From positions 1 to 35,892 of the forward strand of contig BBYL01000049.1 of assembly GCA_001570385.1 (NCBI GenBank): a stretch of 35,892 nt of DNA, read 5' to 3'. Each line of letters starts with the position of its first letter. Position 1 is the stretch's first letter. Shown here piece by piece: positions 18,153 to 26,284 of this stretch. Under the pieces are notes generated by a model. The model ran no database searches. It was not told the origin of the DNA and worked only from the letters and a program-made list of their open reading frames with translations. This DNA is from Microtetraspora glauca (GTDB lineage Bacteria; Actinomycetota; Actinomycetes; Streptosporangiales; Streptosporangiaceae). Position numbers and translations under genes: made by a program.

Positions 18153-18354
18153 ACTGAAACCTGTCGATTACCGCCATATACCTGGCCATTTACCACTATT
18201 GCGGGAACAACCCGGTACTGGAGGGTAACTAGGAGATGCCGTTTTTCTCACTGTCATGTATGGACAGGCGTGCCCAGACACGATGTACTACCTCATCAAT
18301 CACACCTATTCCGGGGTCCGGGCACCTTGTGCCCGAGGAGAAGCGAGTCTCCAG

Positions 18355-18426
18355 ATGAGCGAGCGCGGCGAGCGGTTCAACGGGTGCGAATGCAGGGACG
18401 GGCGGCCAGCCGGGATGCTGTCATGA
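18355..18426 (+). CDS. Possible 23-residue upstream ORF coupled to the ABC ATPase
   Basis: ATG 18355 opens a 23-codon frame whose TGA (18424-18426) overlaps the ATPase ATG (18423) as ATGA. The peptide begins MSERGERFNGCEC. The nearest GAGGAG is 14 nt upstream, which is far. It could be a leader that couples translation, or chance: ATGAGCGAGCG-like strings are common in actinomycete DNA. Confidence 0.25.
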   Translation: MSERGERFNGCECRDGRPAGMLS

Positions 18427-19697
18427 GTGCGGTGGTTCTCGACAACGTGACCAAGGTTTATCCCGGCGGATTCCTCGCCGTCGACCGGATGAACCTGCGA
18501 GCGGAGGAAGGCGAGCTCCTCGTTCTCCTCGGCCCTTCCGGGTGCGGCAAGTCCACACTTCTCCGAATGATCGCCGGCCTTGAGGAAATCACCGCGGGCG
18601 ACCTGTGGCTGGGCGGAAAGTTCGCCAACCATCTGGCGCCCCGTGACCGCGACGTCGCCATGGTCTTCCAGAACGGCGCGCTCTACCCCCATCGCACGGT
18701 CCGGGGGAATCTGTCCTTCCCCCTGGAGATCGCCAAGGCCGATCCCGGCATGACGCGGGAACGGGTCGTGGAGCTGTCCCGCGCCCTGCACATCGACGAG
18801 ACACTCGACCGCCGCCCCGGGACGCTCTCCGGTGGCCAGCGCCAGCGCGTCGCCATGGGCCGCGCGATCGTCCGCCAGCCGTCGCTCTTCCTCATGGACG
18901 AGCCGCTGTCCAACCTGGACGCCGGCATGCGCACCGAGTTGCGGATGGAGATCTCCTCCCTCGTGCGGGCGCTCGGCGTCACGACCGTGTACGTCACGCA
19001 CGACCAGGTCGAGGCGCTCACCCTGGCCGACCGGATCGCCATCATGAACCGGGGCGTCCTGCAGGACATCGGTACGCCGGCCCAGGTCTACAACGACCCG
19101 GCCACCGCGTTCACCGCGGCGTTCCTCAGCTCGCAGCAGCTCAACCTGCTCGCCGCGACCGTGCGCACCCCGCAGAACCAGTTCATCCTGCTCGACTTCG
19201 GGCCGCACCAGATCACGATGCCGTGGACCGATCCACGTGCTTACGCGGTGTCACAGCACACCGGGTCGCAGATCATCGTCGGCATCCGGCCGGACGCCCT
19301 CGCCCCGATGCCGGAGAAGGCCGAGGGGCCGAGTTTCTTCGGGCGGGTCCGCACCCTGGAGTACCACGGTCACGAGTGGCTCGCCTACCTCGAGGCCGGG
19401 ATCCCTTCCGTGACCGTGCCCGAGCCCCCGGACCCGCGGCACAAGGCCTACGCGGGCGGCGCGAACGGGAGCAGGGCCCGGTCCATGATGCGCCGCCTGT
19501 GGGGCGCCGCGGACGACGCCGGCGAGCACACGCCCCCGCCGTCGATCGGGGGCACCCACCGCAGGGCGGACCTCATCGTACGGCTCGGCGGGCGGCCCGT
19601 CTGGCGGGCGGGCGAGCACGGCCGGGTGGCCGTGGACGTCTCCCGGCTCATGCTGTTCACCCAGGCCGGCGGCAGGATCGACCCGCCGCGCCGCTAG
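18423..19697 (+). CDS. MsiK/MalK-like sugar ABC transporter ATPase with an insert in the C-terminal domain
   Basis: A 424-aa ATPase that would power sugar-import permeases. Walker A GPSGCGKST (37-45), Q-loop VFQNGALYPH (81-90), signature LSGGQ (135-139), Walker B LFLMDE (155-160) and switch His193 are all intact, so it should be active. The TOBE/OB-type C-terminal part is recognisable (VGIRPDAL and a final DVSRLMLFTQAGGR), but residues ~328-380 form a Gly/Pro/Arg-rich insert. That makes it ~45 residues longer than Streptomyces MsiK. The ATG at 18423 has GGGA about 8 nt upstream. It is divergent from malEFG. Neither importer in this window has its own ATPase gene, so this one probably serves both. 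Confidence 0.92.
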   Translation: MSAVVLDNVTKVYPGGFLAVDRMNLRAEEGELLVLLGPSGCGKSTLLRMIAGLEEITAGDLWLGGKFANHLAPRDRDVAMVFQNGALYPHRTVRGNLSFPLEIAKADPGMTRERVVELSRALHIDETLDRRPGTLSGGQRQRVAMGRAIVRQPSLFLMDEPLSNLDAGMRTELRMEISSLVRALGVTTVYVTHDQVEALTLADRIAIMNRGVLQDIGTPAQVYNDPATAFTAAFLSSQQLNLLAATVRTPQNQFILLDFGPHQITMPWTDPRAYAVSQHTGSQIIVGIRPDALAPMPEKAEGPSFFGRVRTLEYHGHEWLAYLEAGIPSVTVPEPPDPRHKAYAGGANGSRARSMMRRLWGAADDAGEHTPPPSIGGTHRRADLIVRLGGRPVWRAGEHGRVAVDVSRLMLFTQAGGRIDPPRR

Positions 19698-19709
19698 GAG
19701 ACCGCTCGC

Positions 19710-20342
19710 CTACGCCTTGACTCCCGCCCTGACCAGGACCTCGACGAGCTCCATCAGCCGGACCATCCGGTCGAGCTCGACCCGGTGGAACGCGGGGCCC
19801 TGGCTCCTGGCCACCACCAGGTGCAGGCCGTCCCCCGCCATGGGCGGCAGCGGCACGCTCAGCACGTGCACCGGGCCGTCCAGGGTGACCGACGACGGGC
19901 GGATCAGGACCAGGTCCGACCAGGACACCGTCTCCGGCGCCTGCCAGCTGCCGTGCACGAGAGCGCCGTCCACGGCGCTCACCGCCACCGCCCAGTCGGC
20001 GCTGACGAGATCGGGCACGGCGTCCACCAGAGTGGGCAACGCGCGGCCGGGATCGGCCGCGACGTGTCCGAGGAGGTCGTAGTCCGGGTTGGCTCCGGGC
20101 ACCTCGCGCGTCCGCCAGGCGGCCTCGACCTTGGTGCCGGGTACCACGCTGACCCGCTCGCGCAGCTCCTCCGCGCTGAGCACGCCGCTCCAGGACACGG
20201 TGAAATCGTCGACGGCCCTCCCGGAATCCCGTTCGAGCACCGTGACCTGCAGAATGTCCGCTCCCATGACACCGAAGGCACGCGCCACCTGGCCGAGCAC
20301 CCCGGGCCGGTCCGGCAGCGAAACGCGTAGCCGCAGCAGCAT
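19710..20342 (-). CDS. ACT-domain protein of unknown role
   Basis: A 210-aa cytosolic protein. Residues 1-70 form an ACT domain (MLLRLRVSLPDRPGVLGQVARAFGVMGADILQVTVLERD), a small-molecule (usually amino-acid) sensing fold. The remainder (about 85-210) reads like a second, GAF-like alpha/beta domain (LVSADWAVAVSAVDGALVHGSW), which I do not recognise firmly. There is no catalytic or DNA-binding domain, so a sensor or regulatory subunit is likely. ATG 20342 is chosen because GAGGGG lies 6 nt upstream and the ACT fold starts at once. A strong inverted repeat sits directly upstream. It converges with the ATPase gene, 12 bp away. Confidence 0.8.
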   Translation of the reverse strand: MLLRLRVSLPDRPGVLGQVARAFGVMGADILQVTVLERDSGRAVDDFTVSWSGVLSAEELRERVSVVPGTKVEAAWRTREVPGANPDYDLLGHVAADPGRALPTLVDAVPDLVSADWAVAVSAVDGALVHGSWQAPETVSWSDLVLIRPSSVTLDGPVHVLSVPLPPMAGDGLHLVVARSQGPAFHRVELDRMVRLMELVEVLVRAGVKA

Positions 20343-20355
20343 CCCGTCCCCTCTC

Positions 20356-20378
20356 TTCCGGCACCAACAGTGCCGGAA
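20356..20378. promoter_or_regulatory. 23-bp inverted repeat upstream of the ACT-domain gene
   Basis: TTCCGGCAC (20356-20364) and GTGCCGGAA (20370-20378) are perfect 9-bp arms around CAACA. It lies just 5' of the ACT gene ribosome-binding site. There is no T-tract on either strand, so an operator or a 5'-UTR hairpin is likelier than a terminator. Confidence 0.6.
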
Positions 20379-20485
20379 AAAGATTTCGGGCGTGTTCCCG
20401 GCAGATGTCACGCATGCTGCCGGCACCCGGCTGTCACTGACGGCCGGGCGCCCGTCACGCCCCGAGCGGCGGGATCACGCGTTCG

Positions 20486-20935
20486 TCACTGGCCCTCCGC
20501 CAGCCACTCGGCGAGGACGGCCGCCTGGCTGTGCCCGATGTCGCGCGTCGCGGTGAGCAGTGTCAGCCCGCCGTGACCGGCGAGGTCCCGCAGGTGCTCC
20601 GCGGCCCGCCTGCGGTCGGGTTCGCGCAGCTCGGCGAGGTAGCGCCGGCGGAACTCCGGGAAGCGGCTCGGCTCGTGCCCGTACCACCGGCGCAGTTCGG
20701 TGGACGGTGCGACATCCTTCAGCCACTCGTCGACGTGCGCGTCCTCCTTGCGCATCCCCCGTGGCCAGACACGATCGACGAGCACCCTTACGCCGTCGGA
20801 CGGCGAGGCGTCCTCGTAGATCCGCCGGCAGTCGACGGCTCCCCGCGTCCTGGTGCGCGTCGTTCCGTGCGCACTGTCCTGTGTTCTGCCCTGCGTTCTG
20901 TCCTGTGCGTGGTGCCGGGTTCTGTGCTCGGTCAT
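20486..20935 (-). CDS. DUF488 family protein with a repetitive N-terminal tail
   Basis: A 149-aa protein. Residues ~35-149 match DUF488: VRVLVDRVWPRGMRKEDAHVDEWLKDVAPSTELRRWYGHEPSRFPEFRRRY, then LTLLTATRDIGHSQAAVLAEWL. The family function is unknown. It normally begins shortly before VRVLVDR; here a His/Thr/Arg/Gln-rich tail (RTRHHAQDRTQGRTQ) precedes it, encoded by short imperfect DNA repeats. No alternative start exists between the tail and the domain, so the tail is probably translated. A G-rich stretch lies upstream of ATG 20935. Confidence 0.85.
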   Translation of the reverse strand: MTEHRTRHHAQDRTQGRTQDSAHGTTRTRTRGAVDCRRIYEDASPSDGVRVLVDRVWPRGMRKEDAHVDEWLKDVAPSTELRRWYGHEPSRFPEFRRRYLAELREPDRRRAAEHLRDLAGHGGLTLLTATRDIGHSQAAVLAEWLAEGQ

Positions 20936-21000
20936 GATGGCGCCCCCTGGCCGGCCGCGTCGCACATTCAGGCCCGTCCAGTTTATCCGTCAAAAGCCTT

Positions 21001-21014
21001 TTTTTCGCGAAAAA
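21001..21014. other. AT-rich palindrome upstream of the DUF488 gene
   Basis: TTTTTCGCGAAAAA is a perfect 14-bp palindrome preceded by AAAAGCC and two more T residues. It is a rare AT-rich island in GC-rich DNA, 66 bp upstream of the DUF488 start and 27 bp past the esterase stop. It could be part of a promoter, an operator or the end of the esterase transcript. Confidence 0.4.
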
Positions 21015-21040
21015 TCGGCATGCGTACAGCGATGTCTGAT

Positions 21041-21991
21041 TCACCCCTGGGGCGGCAGCAGGAGGGGCAGGGCGCGTTCGAGCGCGCGCGTCCAGTACGG
21101 CCAGCGATGGGTGCCGGCGCCATAGAAGTCGGTGCGGACGTCGACCCCGGCCCGCGCCGCCGCGGCCACGAAGCCGCGGTTCTGCTCCAGGATCGACGCC
21201 TCGCTCGCGTCGTGCGCGACGCCGGGCCCGTCCAGGGGGCCCGGCCGGCCGTCACCGCCGGACACGTAGAGCCGCGTCCCCTTCAGCGCGCCCACGAGGT
21301 CCGTGGGATTGTGCGCGCGCCAGCCGTCCGGACTCGCTCCCGGTTCGCCCCAGATGTCCCTCGGCTCGGCCCCGTTGTCCCGCAGGAACCGCCCGAACCC
21401 GTCGGGATCGCGGCGGATGTCCAGGACCCCGGAGAACGACGCGGCGGCCTCGAAGACCCCCGGATGCCGTGCCGCGTAGCCCATGGCGCCGTGGCCGCCC
21501 ATGGACAGGCCCGCGACGGCCCTGCGGTCGCCGACGCCGTACATCGGCTCGACGATCCCGCGGACCTCCTTCATATGGAACGTCTCCCAGGCCGGGCCGT
21601 TCCTCCAGTCGGCGTACCAGCCCATCCGGCCCGCCTCGGGGAGGACGACGACGGCCGGGAGATCCGCGGTGACGCGTTCCGCCTCGCCGTAGGTGAGCCA
21701 GTCGTCCCCTCCGCTGACGCAGCAACCGTGCAGGAGGTAGAGCGCCGGCCAGCCGGTGGAGCCCTCGGTCCACCCCTTGGGCTTCAGCACCCACACGTTC
21801 GCGGGCCGGCCCAGCGCGGGTGACCGGATGGTCAGCCGTTCCGCCCGCCCGCTTCCGGGCTCGCGTGCGGTGACCCGCGCGGCACCATCCCGCACCCCCG
21901 GGACGGTGCCGCGCCCGCAACCGGACAGGGCGACGGCTGTGAGAACCAGCGCCGCCAGCATGCTCAGGAGCCTCGTGAGTGTCCGCTTCAC
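21041..21991 (-). CDS. Secreted alpha/beta-hydrolase esterase lipoprotein (esterase D/antigen-85-like fold)
   Basis: A 316-aa export-targeted hydrolase. The signal peptide MKRTLTRLLSMLAALVLTAVALSGC ends in a lipobox with Cys25. The fold signature is clear: LYLLHGCC (oxyanion region, 85-91), WLTYGEAE, nucleophile elbow GLSMGGHGA with Ser163, and AGTHRWPYW with His295 as the likely catalytic base. This group includes esterase D, feruloyl esterases and mycolyltransferases; the substrate is not predictable, though acyl esters on cell-surface glycans are possible. The GTG at 21991 has AGGAG 6 nt upstream, partly inside a 6-bp inverted repeat (21994-22015) that might limit translation. Confidence 0.88.
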   Translation of the reverse strand: MKRTLTRLLSMLAALVLTAVALSGCGRGTVPGVRDGAARVTAREPGSGRAERLTIRSPALGRPANVWVLKPKGWTEGSTGWPALYLLHGCCVSGGDDWLTYGEAERVTADLPAVVVLPEAGRMGWYADWRNGPAWETFHMKEVRGIVEPMYGVGDRRAVAGLSMGGHGAMGYAARHPGVFEAAASFSGVLDIRRDPDGFGRFLRDNGAEPRDIWGEPGASPDGWRAHNPTDLVGALKGTRLYVSGGDGRPGPLDGPGVAHDASEASILEQNRGFVAAAARAGVDVRTDFYGAGTHRWPYWTRALERALPLLLPPQG

Positions 21992-22059
21992 GAAGCACTC
22001 CTGTCACATAGTGCTCGTCCGGTCAACCCTTGGAACCCGCCCGGAAGGCAGGTCCGGCC

Positions 22060-23865
22060 TCAGTGGAGCCGCCAGACGTGGAAGGCCGGGCCGTCCGAAG
22101 GAAGGACGTGCGTGCCGTCCTCGCCTGCGAGCAGTTCCGCCGAGCCGTACACCGGCACGCCCCCGCGGCCGAGCGGCAGCCGTACGGGGTCGTGCGGGCC
22201 ACGCGCGGCGAGCACGAGGAGCCGCTCCCCCGCGCGTTCCCTGAGGAAGACCAGAGCGTCCTCTGAGGCGTGCAGCCACCGCAGGCCGCCGTGCCGCAGG
22301 GCGTTCTCACCACGCCGCAGCGCCGCCAGATCGCGGTACGCGGCGAGGGTGCGGGTGTCCCAGGTGTCGGGCCGGTCCCAGGGCATGGTGCGGCGGCCGT
22401 CCTCGCCCCAGGCGCCCTCGATGCCGATCTCGTCACCGGCGAAGACCATCGGGGTGCCCGGAAGGGTGAACATCAGGCCCGCCGCGACCTCCACGAGAGC
22501 GCGGTCGCCGCCGCAGACCGTACGGATCCTGGCCGTGTCGTGGGAGCTCACGAGCGACCACGAGTGCGTGAGGGACCGCCAGGACGTCTGCGCGGCGAAG
22601 GAACGCATCGTGGTGACGATCCGGTCACCGCCGAGCCGCGGGATGGGCGCGGGCACGCCGAGGAAGGGCAGCCGGACGCCGGGCCCGCGCAGCCAGCTCC
22701 ACACCGGGCGGGTGAATCCCGCGTAGTTCATCGTCCCGTGCCAGCCGTCCGCGTCGAGGTCGCCGGCGGCGTCGTGGGCGTGCTCGGCGACCAGCAGTGT
22801 CTCGGGGTTCTCCTCCGCCATCGCCCGCCTGAAGCGCGCGGCCACCTCTCGGGTCAGGTCGGTCCCGCGCAGCCGGGCGGTCATGTTCGCGACGTCGACC
22901 CGCCAGCCGTCCAGCCCGAAGCGGATCCAGCGGCGGACGACCGAGTCGTCCGCCTCGATCATGGCCTGGCCGACCATGGTGCTCGTCCAGTCGAGCTTCG
23001 GCAGCGACGCGACGCCCATCCACGCCTCGTAGCCGAGTCCCTCGTCGCCGAAGAGGAACATCTCCCGCTCCGGCGCCCCCTTGTCCGCCAGCGCGGTCTG
23101 GAACCAGGGGTGGGTGTGCCCGCAGTGGTTCGTCGTGATGTCGCCGAGGATCCGCATGCCGTACGCGTGCGCCTCGTCCACGAGCCTGCGGTACGCGGCG
23201 TCGCCGCCGAGCAGGGGATCGATCTCCGCGAACGACGAGGCGTTGTACCGGTGGTTGGACGGGGCGGGGAAGACCGGGGTCAGGTAGAGCGTGTTCGCCC
23301 CCAGCGCGGCGACGTGCCCGAGCCGCTCCCGCACGCCGTCCAGATCGCCGCCGAAGATCTGGACGGACGTGGAGGGTCCGCTTCCCGCGACCGGATCGTC
23401 CCAGCCGCGTTCCTCCGCCCACGCGGGCAGCGTGTGCCGCGCGGAGGAGCGGGCGAACCGGTCGGGGAAGATCTCGTAGACCACGGCGTCGCGGGCCCAC
23501 TCCGGCGGCGCGGCGTGGGTGAGCAGCCGGAAGTCGCCCGCGTCCGGCACGTCGTTGCCGTGCAGCCCGGTGCCGTTCAGCCAGCGGTAGCCCGGCGAGG
23601 CCGGTGATCCGGCGAGCAGGAAGCGGTAGCGCGTGACCGGGTTGCGCGCGACCACGTCGGCCCGCCACCAGATCTCGTGCTCGGTCTCCCTGTCGATGAC
23701 GGCCTCGGTGAAGTGCGGCTCACCGTCGGGCGCGGAACGGACGTAGACGCCGCTCCTGTGCGCCTTCGGCGTACGGACGAACACCGCGACCGTCTCGCCC
23801 GGCTCGGGCGCGAGCGTGCTGACGTGGTCGGCCGATCCGTCGTGGTGGAATCCCCGATCGAGCAT
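22060..23865 (-). CDS. GH13 neopullulanase/cyclomaltodextrinase-like amylase
   Basis: A 601-aa intracellular amylase with no signal peptide. Residues 1-115 resemble the CBM34-like N-terminal domain of GH13_20 enzymes (AVFVRTPKAHRSGVYVRSAPDGEPH). The catalytic barrel has DITTNHCGHTH (Asn246-His247), DGWRVDVANM with nucleophile Asp324, LVAEHAHDA with acid/base Glu361, and SSHDTAR with His442-Asp443. These are closer to neopullulanase, maltogenic amylase and cyclomaltodextrinase than to alpha-glucosidase, so it would open or shorten imported maltodextrins. ATG 23865 has AAGGG 6 nt upstream; ATG 23871, overlapping the malG stop as ATGA, is an alternative. The frame continues upstream only as an out-of-frame reading of malG. 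Confidence 0.93.
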   Translation of the reverse strand: MLDRGFHHDGSADHVSTLAPEPGETVAVFVRTPKAHRSGVYVRSAPDGEPHFTEAVIDRETEHEIWWRADVVARNPVTRYRFLLAGSPASPGYRWLNGTGLHGNDVPDAGDFRLLTHAAPPEWARDAVVYEIFPDRFARSSARHTLPAWAEERGWDDPVAGSGPSTSVQIFGGDLDGVRERLGHVAALGANTLYLTPVFPAPSNHRYNASSFAEIDPLLGGDAAYRRLVDEAHAYGMRILGDITTNHCGHTHPWFQTALADKGAPEREMFLFGDEGLGYEAWMGVASLPKLDWTSTMVGQAMIEADDSVVRRWIRFGLDGWRVDVANMTARLRGTDLTREVAARFRRAMAEENPETLLVAEHAHDAAGDLDADGWHGTMNYAGFTRPVWSWLRGPGVRLPFLGVPAPIPRLGGDRIVTTMRSFAAQTSWRSLTHSWSLVSSHDTARIRTVCGGDRALVEVAAGLMFTLPGTPMVFAGDEIGIEGAWGEDGRRTMPWDRPDTWDTRTLAAYRDLAALRRGENALRHGGLRWLHASEDALVFLRERAGERLLVLAARGPHDPVRLPLGRGGVPVYGSAELLAGEDGTHVLPSDGPAFHVWRLH

Positions 23866-23867
23866 CT

Positions 23868-24701
23868 TCATCCCTTCACGGCGCCCGCGGTGAGCCCGTG
23901 GACGATGTATCTCTGCAGAAACTGGAACACGAGGACCGTCGGTATCGCGGTAAGCAGCGTCCCGACGGCGAACATGCCGAAGTTGGCGTTGCGCTGGTCG
24001 GCGAGCAGGCCGAACAGCCCGACCGCGAGCGTGCGGGCGTCGTCGCCGGTGAGGAAGACGCTCGCGATGAGGAACTCGTTGATCGTGGCGATGAACACGA
24101 GCAGGCCGCTGATCGCCAGCACCGGCGCGGCGAGTGGCAGGACGACCCGGAGGAACGCCTGGGTGTGGGTGCAGCCGTCGATCATCATGGCGTCGTCGAG
24201 CTCCTTGGGGATCGAGTCGAAGAAGCCCTTGATCAGCCAGGTGTTCACCCCGACCTGCCCGCCGATGTAGAGCAGGACGACGCCCCAGACGCTGTTCAGC
24301 CCGAACACCGGCCAGTTGTCGCTGATCGCGCTGAAGATCACGTACAGCGGGACGATCGCGAGGAACTGCGGGAACGCCTGGATGACGAGCAGGCTCACCA
24401 GCCCGGCGCGCCGCCCGGCGAAGCGGAACCTGCTGAACGCGTACGCGGCGAGGGCGGAGACGGCGACGGCCAGAGCCGCGGTCAGCCCGGCGACGACGAC
24501 CGAGTTGCGGTACCACGTCCAGAAGTGGGTCTCCTCGAACAGCCGGAGGAGGTTCCCGAGGCCGGCGCCGCGCGGCACGAGGGTGGCCGAGCTGAGGGTC
24601 CCGATCGGGTTGAGCGCGGCCGACACCACGAACACGATGGGCAGCACCGCGAACGCCGTGACCAGTACCGCTGCGGCGTGCCGCCACACGATCGTGCGCA
24701 T
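23868..24701 (-). CDS. malG: Second maltodextrin ABC transporter permease (MalG type)
   Basis: A 277-aa permease with about six helices; the first is at 9-30 (AAVLVTAFAVLPIVFVVSAAL). The EAA loop is LDDAMMIDGCTHTQAFLRVVLPL. The C-terminal LQRYIVHGLTAGAVKG matches E. coli MalG endings. ATG 24701 is 7 nt from a near-perfect AAGGAGGTGA; GTG 24704 in the same frame overlaps the malF stop as GTGA. It is the third gene of a second malEFG set on the minus strand. Confidence 0.93.
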   Translation of the reverse strand: MRTIVWRHAAAVLVTAFAVLPIVFVVSAALNPIGTLSSATLVPRGAGLGNLLRLFEETHFWTWYRNSVVVAGLTAALAVAVSALAAYAFSRFRFAGRRAGLVSLLVIQAFPQFLAIVPLYVIFSAISDNWPVFGLNSVWGVVLLYIGGQVGVNTWLIKGFFDSIPKELDDAMMIDGCTHTQAFLRVVLPLAAPVLAISGLLVFIATINEFLIASVFLTGDDARTLAVGLFGLLADQRNANFGMFAVGTLLTAIPTVLVFQFLQRYIVHGLTAGAVKG

Positions 24702-26284
24702 CACGTCACCTCCTTGAACGCCCGGGTACGCCGGAAGCCGATGATCGAGATCACCGCGACGATCAGGTAGACGTAGATCGACATCGCCGCGGCCAGGCCG
24801 TACTGCGCGCCCTGCTGACCGAACGCGAGCCGGAACGTGTAAGTGATCAGCAGGTCGGTGGCGCCGACCGTGGGGTTGTCCGACGGGAACGGCCCGCCGG
24901 AGGTCACCAGGAAGATGCCGTTGAAGTTGTTGAAGTTGAACGCGAACGACGACACGAGCAGCGGCGCGAGCGCGAGGAGCAGCAGCGGCAGGGTGACCTT
25001 CCTGAACCGCTGCCAGGGTGAGGCGCCGTCCACCTCGGCCGCCTCCATGTACTCCCGGGGGATCGTCTGCAGCGCGCCCGTCGCGACCAGGAACATGTAC
25101 GGGAATCCCAGCCAGAGCTGGACGAGCAGCACCGAGAGCCGCGCGGTGAACGGCGTGCCGAGCCAGTCGGTGTGCAGGCCGAGCATCCGGTTGATCAGGC
25201 CGAAGTCGGTGTTGAACATGTCACGCCACACGAGCAGCATCGCGAACGCGGGCATCGCGTACGGCAGCACGATCAGGGTCCGGTAGGCGCGGACGCCGCG
25301 CATCCGCGGATGGTGCAGCACCAGTGCGGCGGCCAGGCCCAGCGCGGCGGTGAGCGCGACGACCGCGATCGCGTAGAAGAGGTTCCACACGAAGACGCCG
25401 GCGAAGTGCGCGTTGATCTTCGGATTGGTCAGGGCGGCGCCGAGGTTGGACAGCCCGACGCCGACCTTCCATCCCTGCGGGAGCGCGCTGCCGTCCTCGG
25501 CGACGAACCTGCCCTGCTCCTCGTCGGACCTCCAGATCTTGCCGTCGCCGCTCACGCAGTCGCAGCCGGCCTTGTAGGCGAGCGCGGCTCTGCCCTGGTA
25601 GGCGCGGGTCAGTCCCTGGCTCCGGATGGCGCCACCCTTCACGGGCACCGCCAGCGCGGTGATCTCCGCGCTCCGCGCCGACGCCTGGGCCGCCGTCAGG
25701 ACGGTGTACCCCTCGGCGGCGGTGATCCGCCCGCCGGGGCCGAGGGACGCGCCGCCGATCTCCCGCAGCCCGTCCTCGGTCCCGGCGTACGCGGCCCGCT
25801 TGGCGGGATCGGCCAGCAGGAAGACGAGGGCGCCGTCCTTCTCGGCCACGGTGAGGCGGAACTCGGCCGAGCCCGCCTCACGCCGTACGGACGACGTCTC
25901 GATCGCGGTGATCGCCTCCGACTTGGTGCCGAGGTGCCCGTCACCGGTGTTGGTGAGGGCGAGCGACATCGTGTAGAGGACGGGGAACACCTGGAAGGCC
26001 ACCAGGAGGAACGTGGTGGGCAGCAGGTACTTGGCGGGCAGCCGGCGCGGGGTCAGGTAGGCCCACAGGGCGATCCCGGTCGCGACCGCGGTGATCGCCA
26101 TGCCGGTCCAGTCTCCGGAGGAGACCAGCGGGGCCGCGGCCCACAGGGCGATGCCGACGATGAGGCCCAGGGCGAGGACGCGGACGGCGACACCCGTCGC
26201 CGAACCCGGCCAGGTCCGCGCACGCGAGTGCGCCGCACCGGCCCCCGCCCGGTCGGACCGGGCGGGGTTCCGCGTGATCGTCAT
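24701..26284 (-). CDS. malF: Second maltodextrin ABC transporter permease (MalF type with large periplasmic domain)
   Basis: A 527-aa permease. Two helices (about 31-75) precede a third (88-115), then a ~165-residue extracytoplasmic domain (about 120-285) comparable to the P2 domain of E. coli MalF, then five C-terminal helices. SDEEQGRFVAEDGSALPQGW in that domain and SFAFNFNNF with GLAAAM near the end match enterobacterial MalF closely. The EAA loop is YMEAAEVDGASPWQRFRKVTLPL. The P2-like domain contains a CDC pair. It overlaps the malE stop as ATGA. Size and domain layout differ clearly from the short MalF at 15501. Confidence 0.93.
   Translation of the reverse strand: MTITRNPARSDRAGAGAAHSRARTWPGSATGVAVRVLALGLIVGIALWAAAPLVSSGDWTGMAITAVATGIALWAYLTPRRLPAKYLLPTTFLLVAFQVFPVLYTMSLALTNTGDGHLGTKSEAITAIETSSVRREAGSAEFRLTVAEKDGALVFLLADPAKRAAYAGTEDGLREIGGASLGPGGRITAAEGYTVLTAAQASARSAEITALAVPVKGGAIRSQGLTRAYQGRAALAYKAGCDCVSGDGKIWRSDEEQGRFVAEDGSALPQGWKVGVGLSNLGAALTNPKINAHFAGVFVWNLFYAIAVVALTAALGLAAALVLHHPRMRGVRAYRTLIVLPYAMPAFAMLLVWRDMFNTDFGLINRMLGLHTDWLGTPFTARLSVLLVQLWLGFPYMFLVATGALQTIPREYMEAAEVDGASPWQRFRKVTLPLLLLALAPLLVSSFAFNFNNFNGIFLVTSGGPFPSDNPTVGATDLLITYTFRLAFGQQGAQYGLAAAMSIYVYLIVAVISIIGFRRTRAFKEVT

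Larger units (their letters stand above)
17808..18354. other. Divergent regulatory region between malE and the ABC ATPase gene
   Basis: About 547 bp with no convincing gene. An open frame enters from upstream into the ATPase frame, but its predicted peptide has no family features. The region holds the 19-bp palindrome at 17913-17931, a 15-bp palindrome at 18138-18152, and a small hairpin GGGCAC-CTT-GTGCCC at 18320-18334. Local composition is less GC-rich around 17900-17950 and 18140-18300, as expected for promoters. Confidence 0.6.

Noticed and set aside
23872..24687. Long N-terminal extension of the GH13 enzyme (frame open to 875 codons)
   Set aside because: The extension is an out-of-frame reading of malG. 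The amylase similarity begins at the ATG near 23865-23871.
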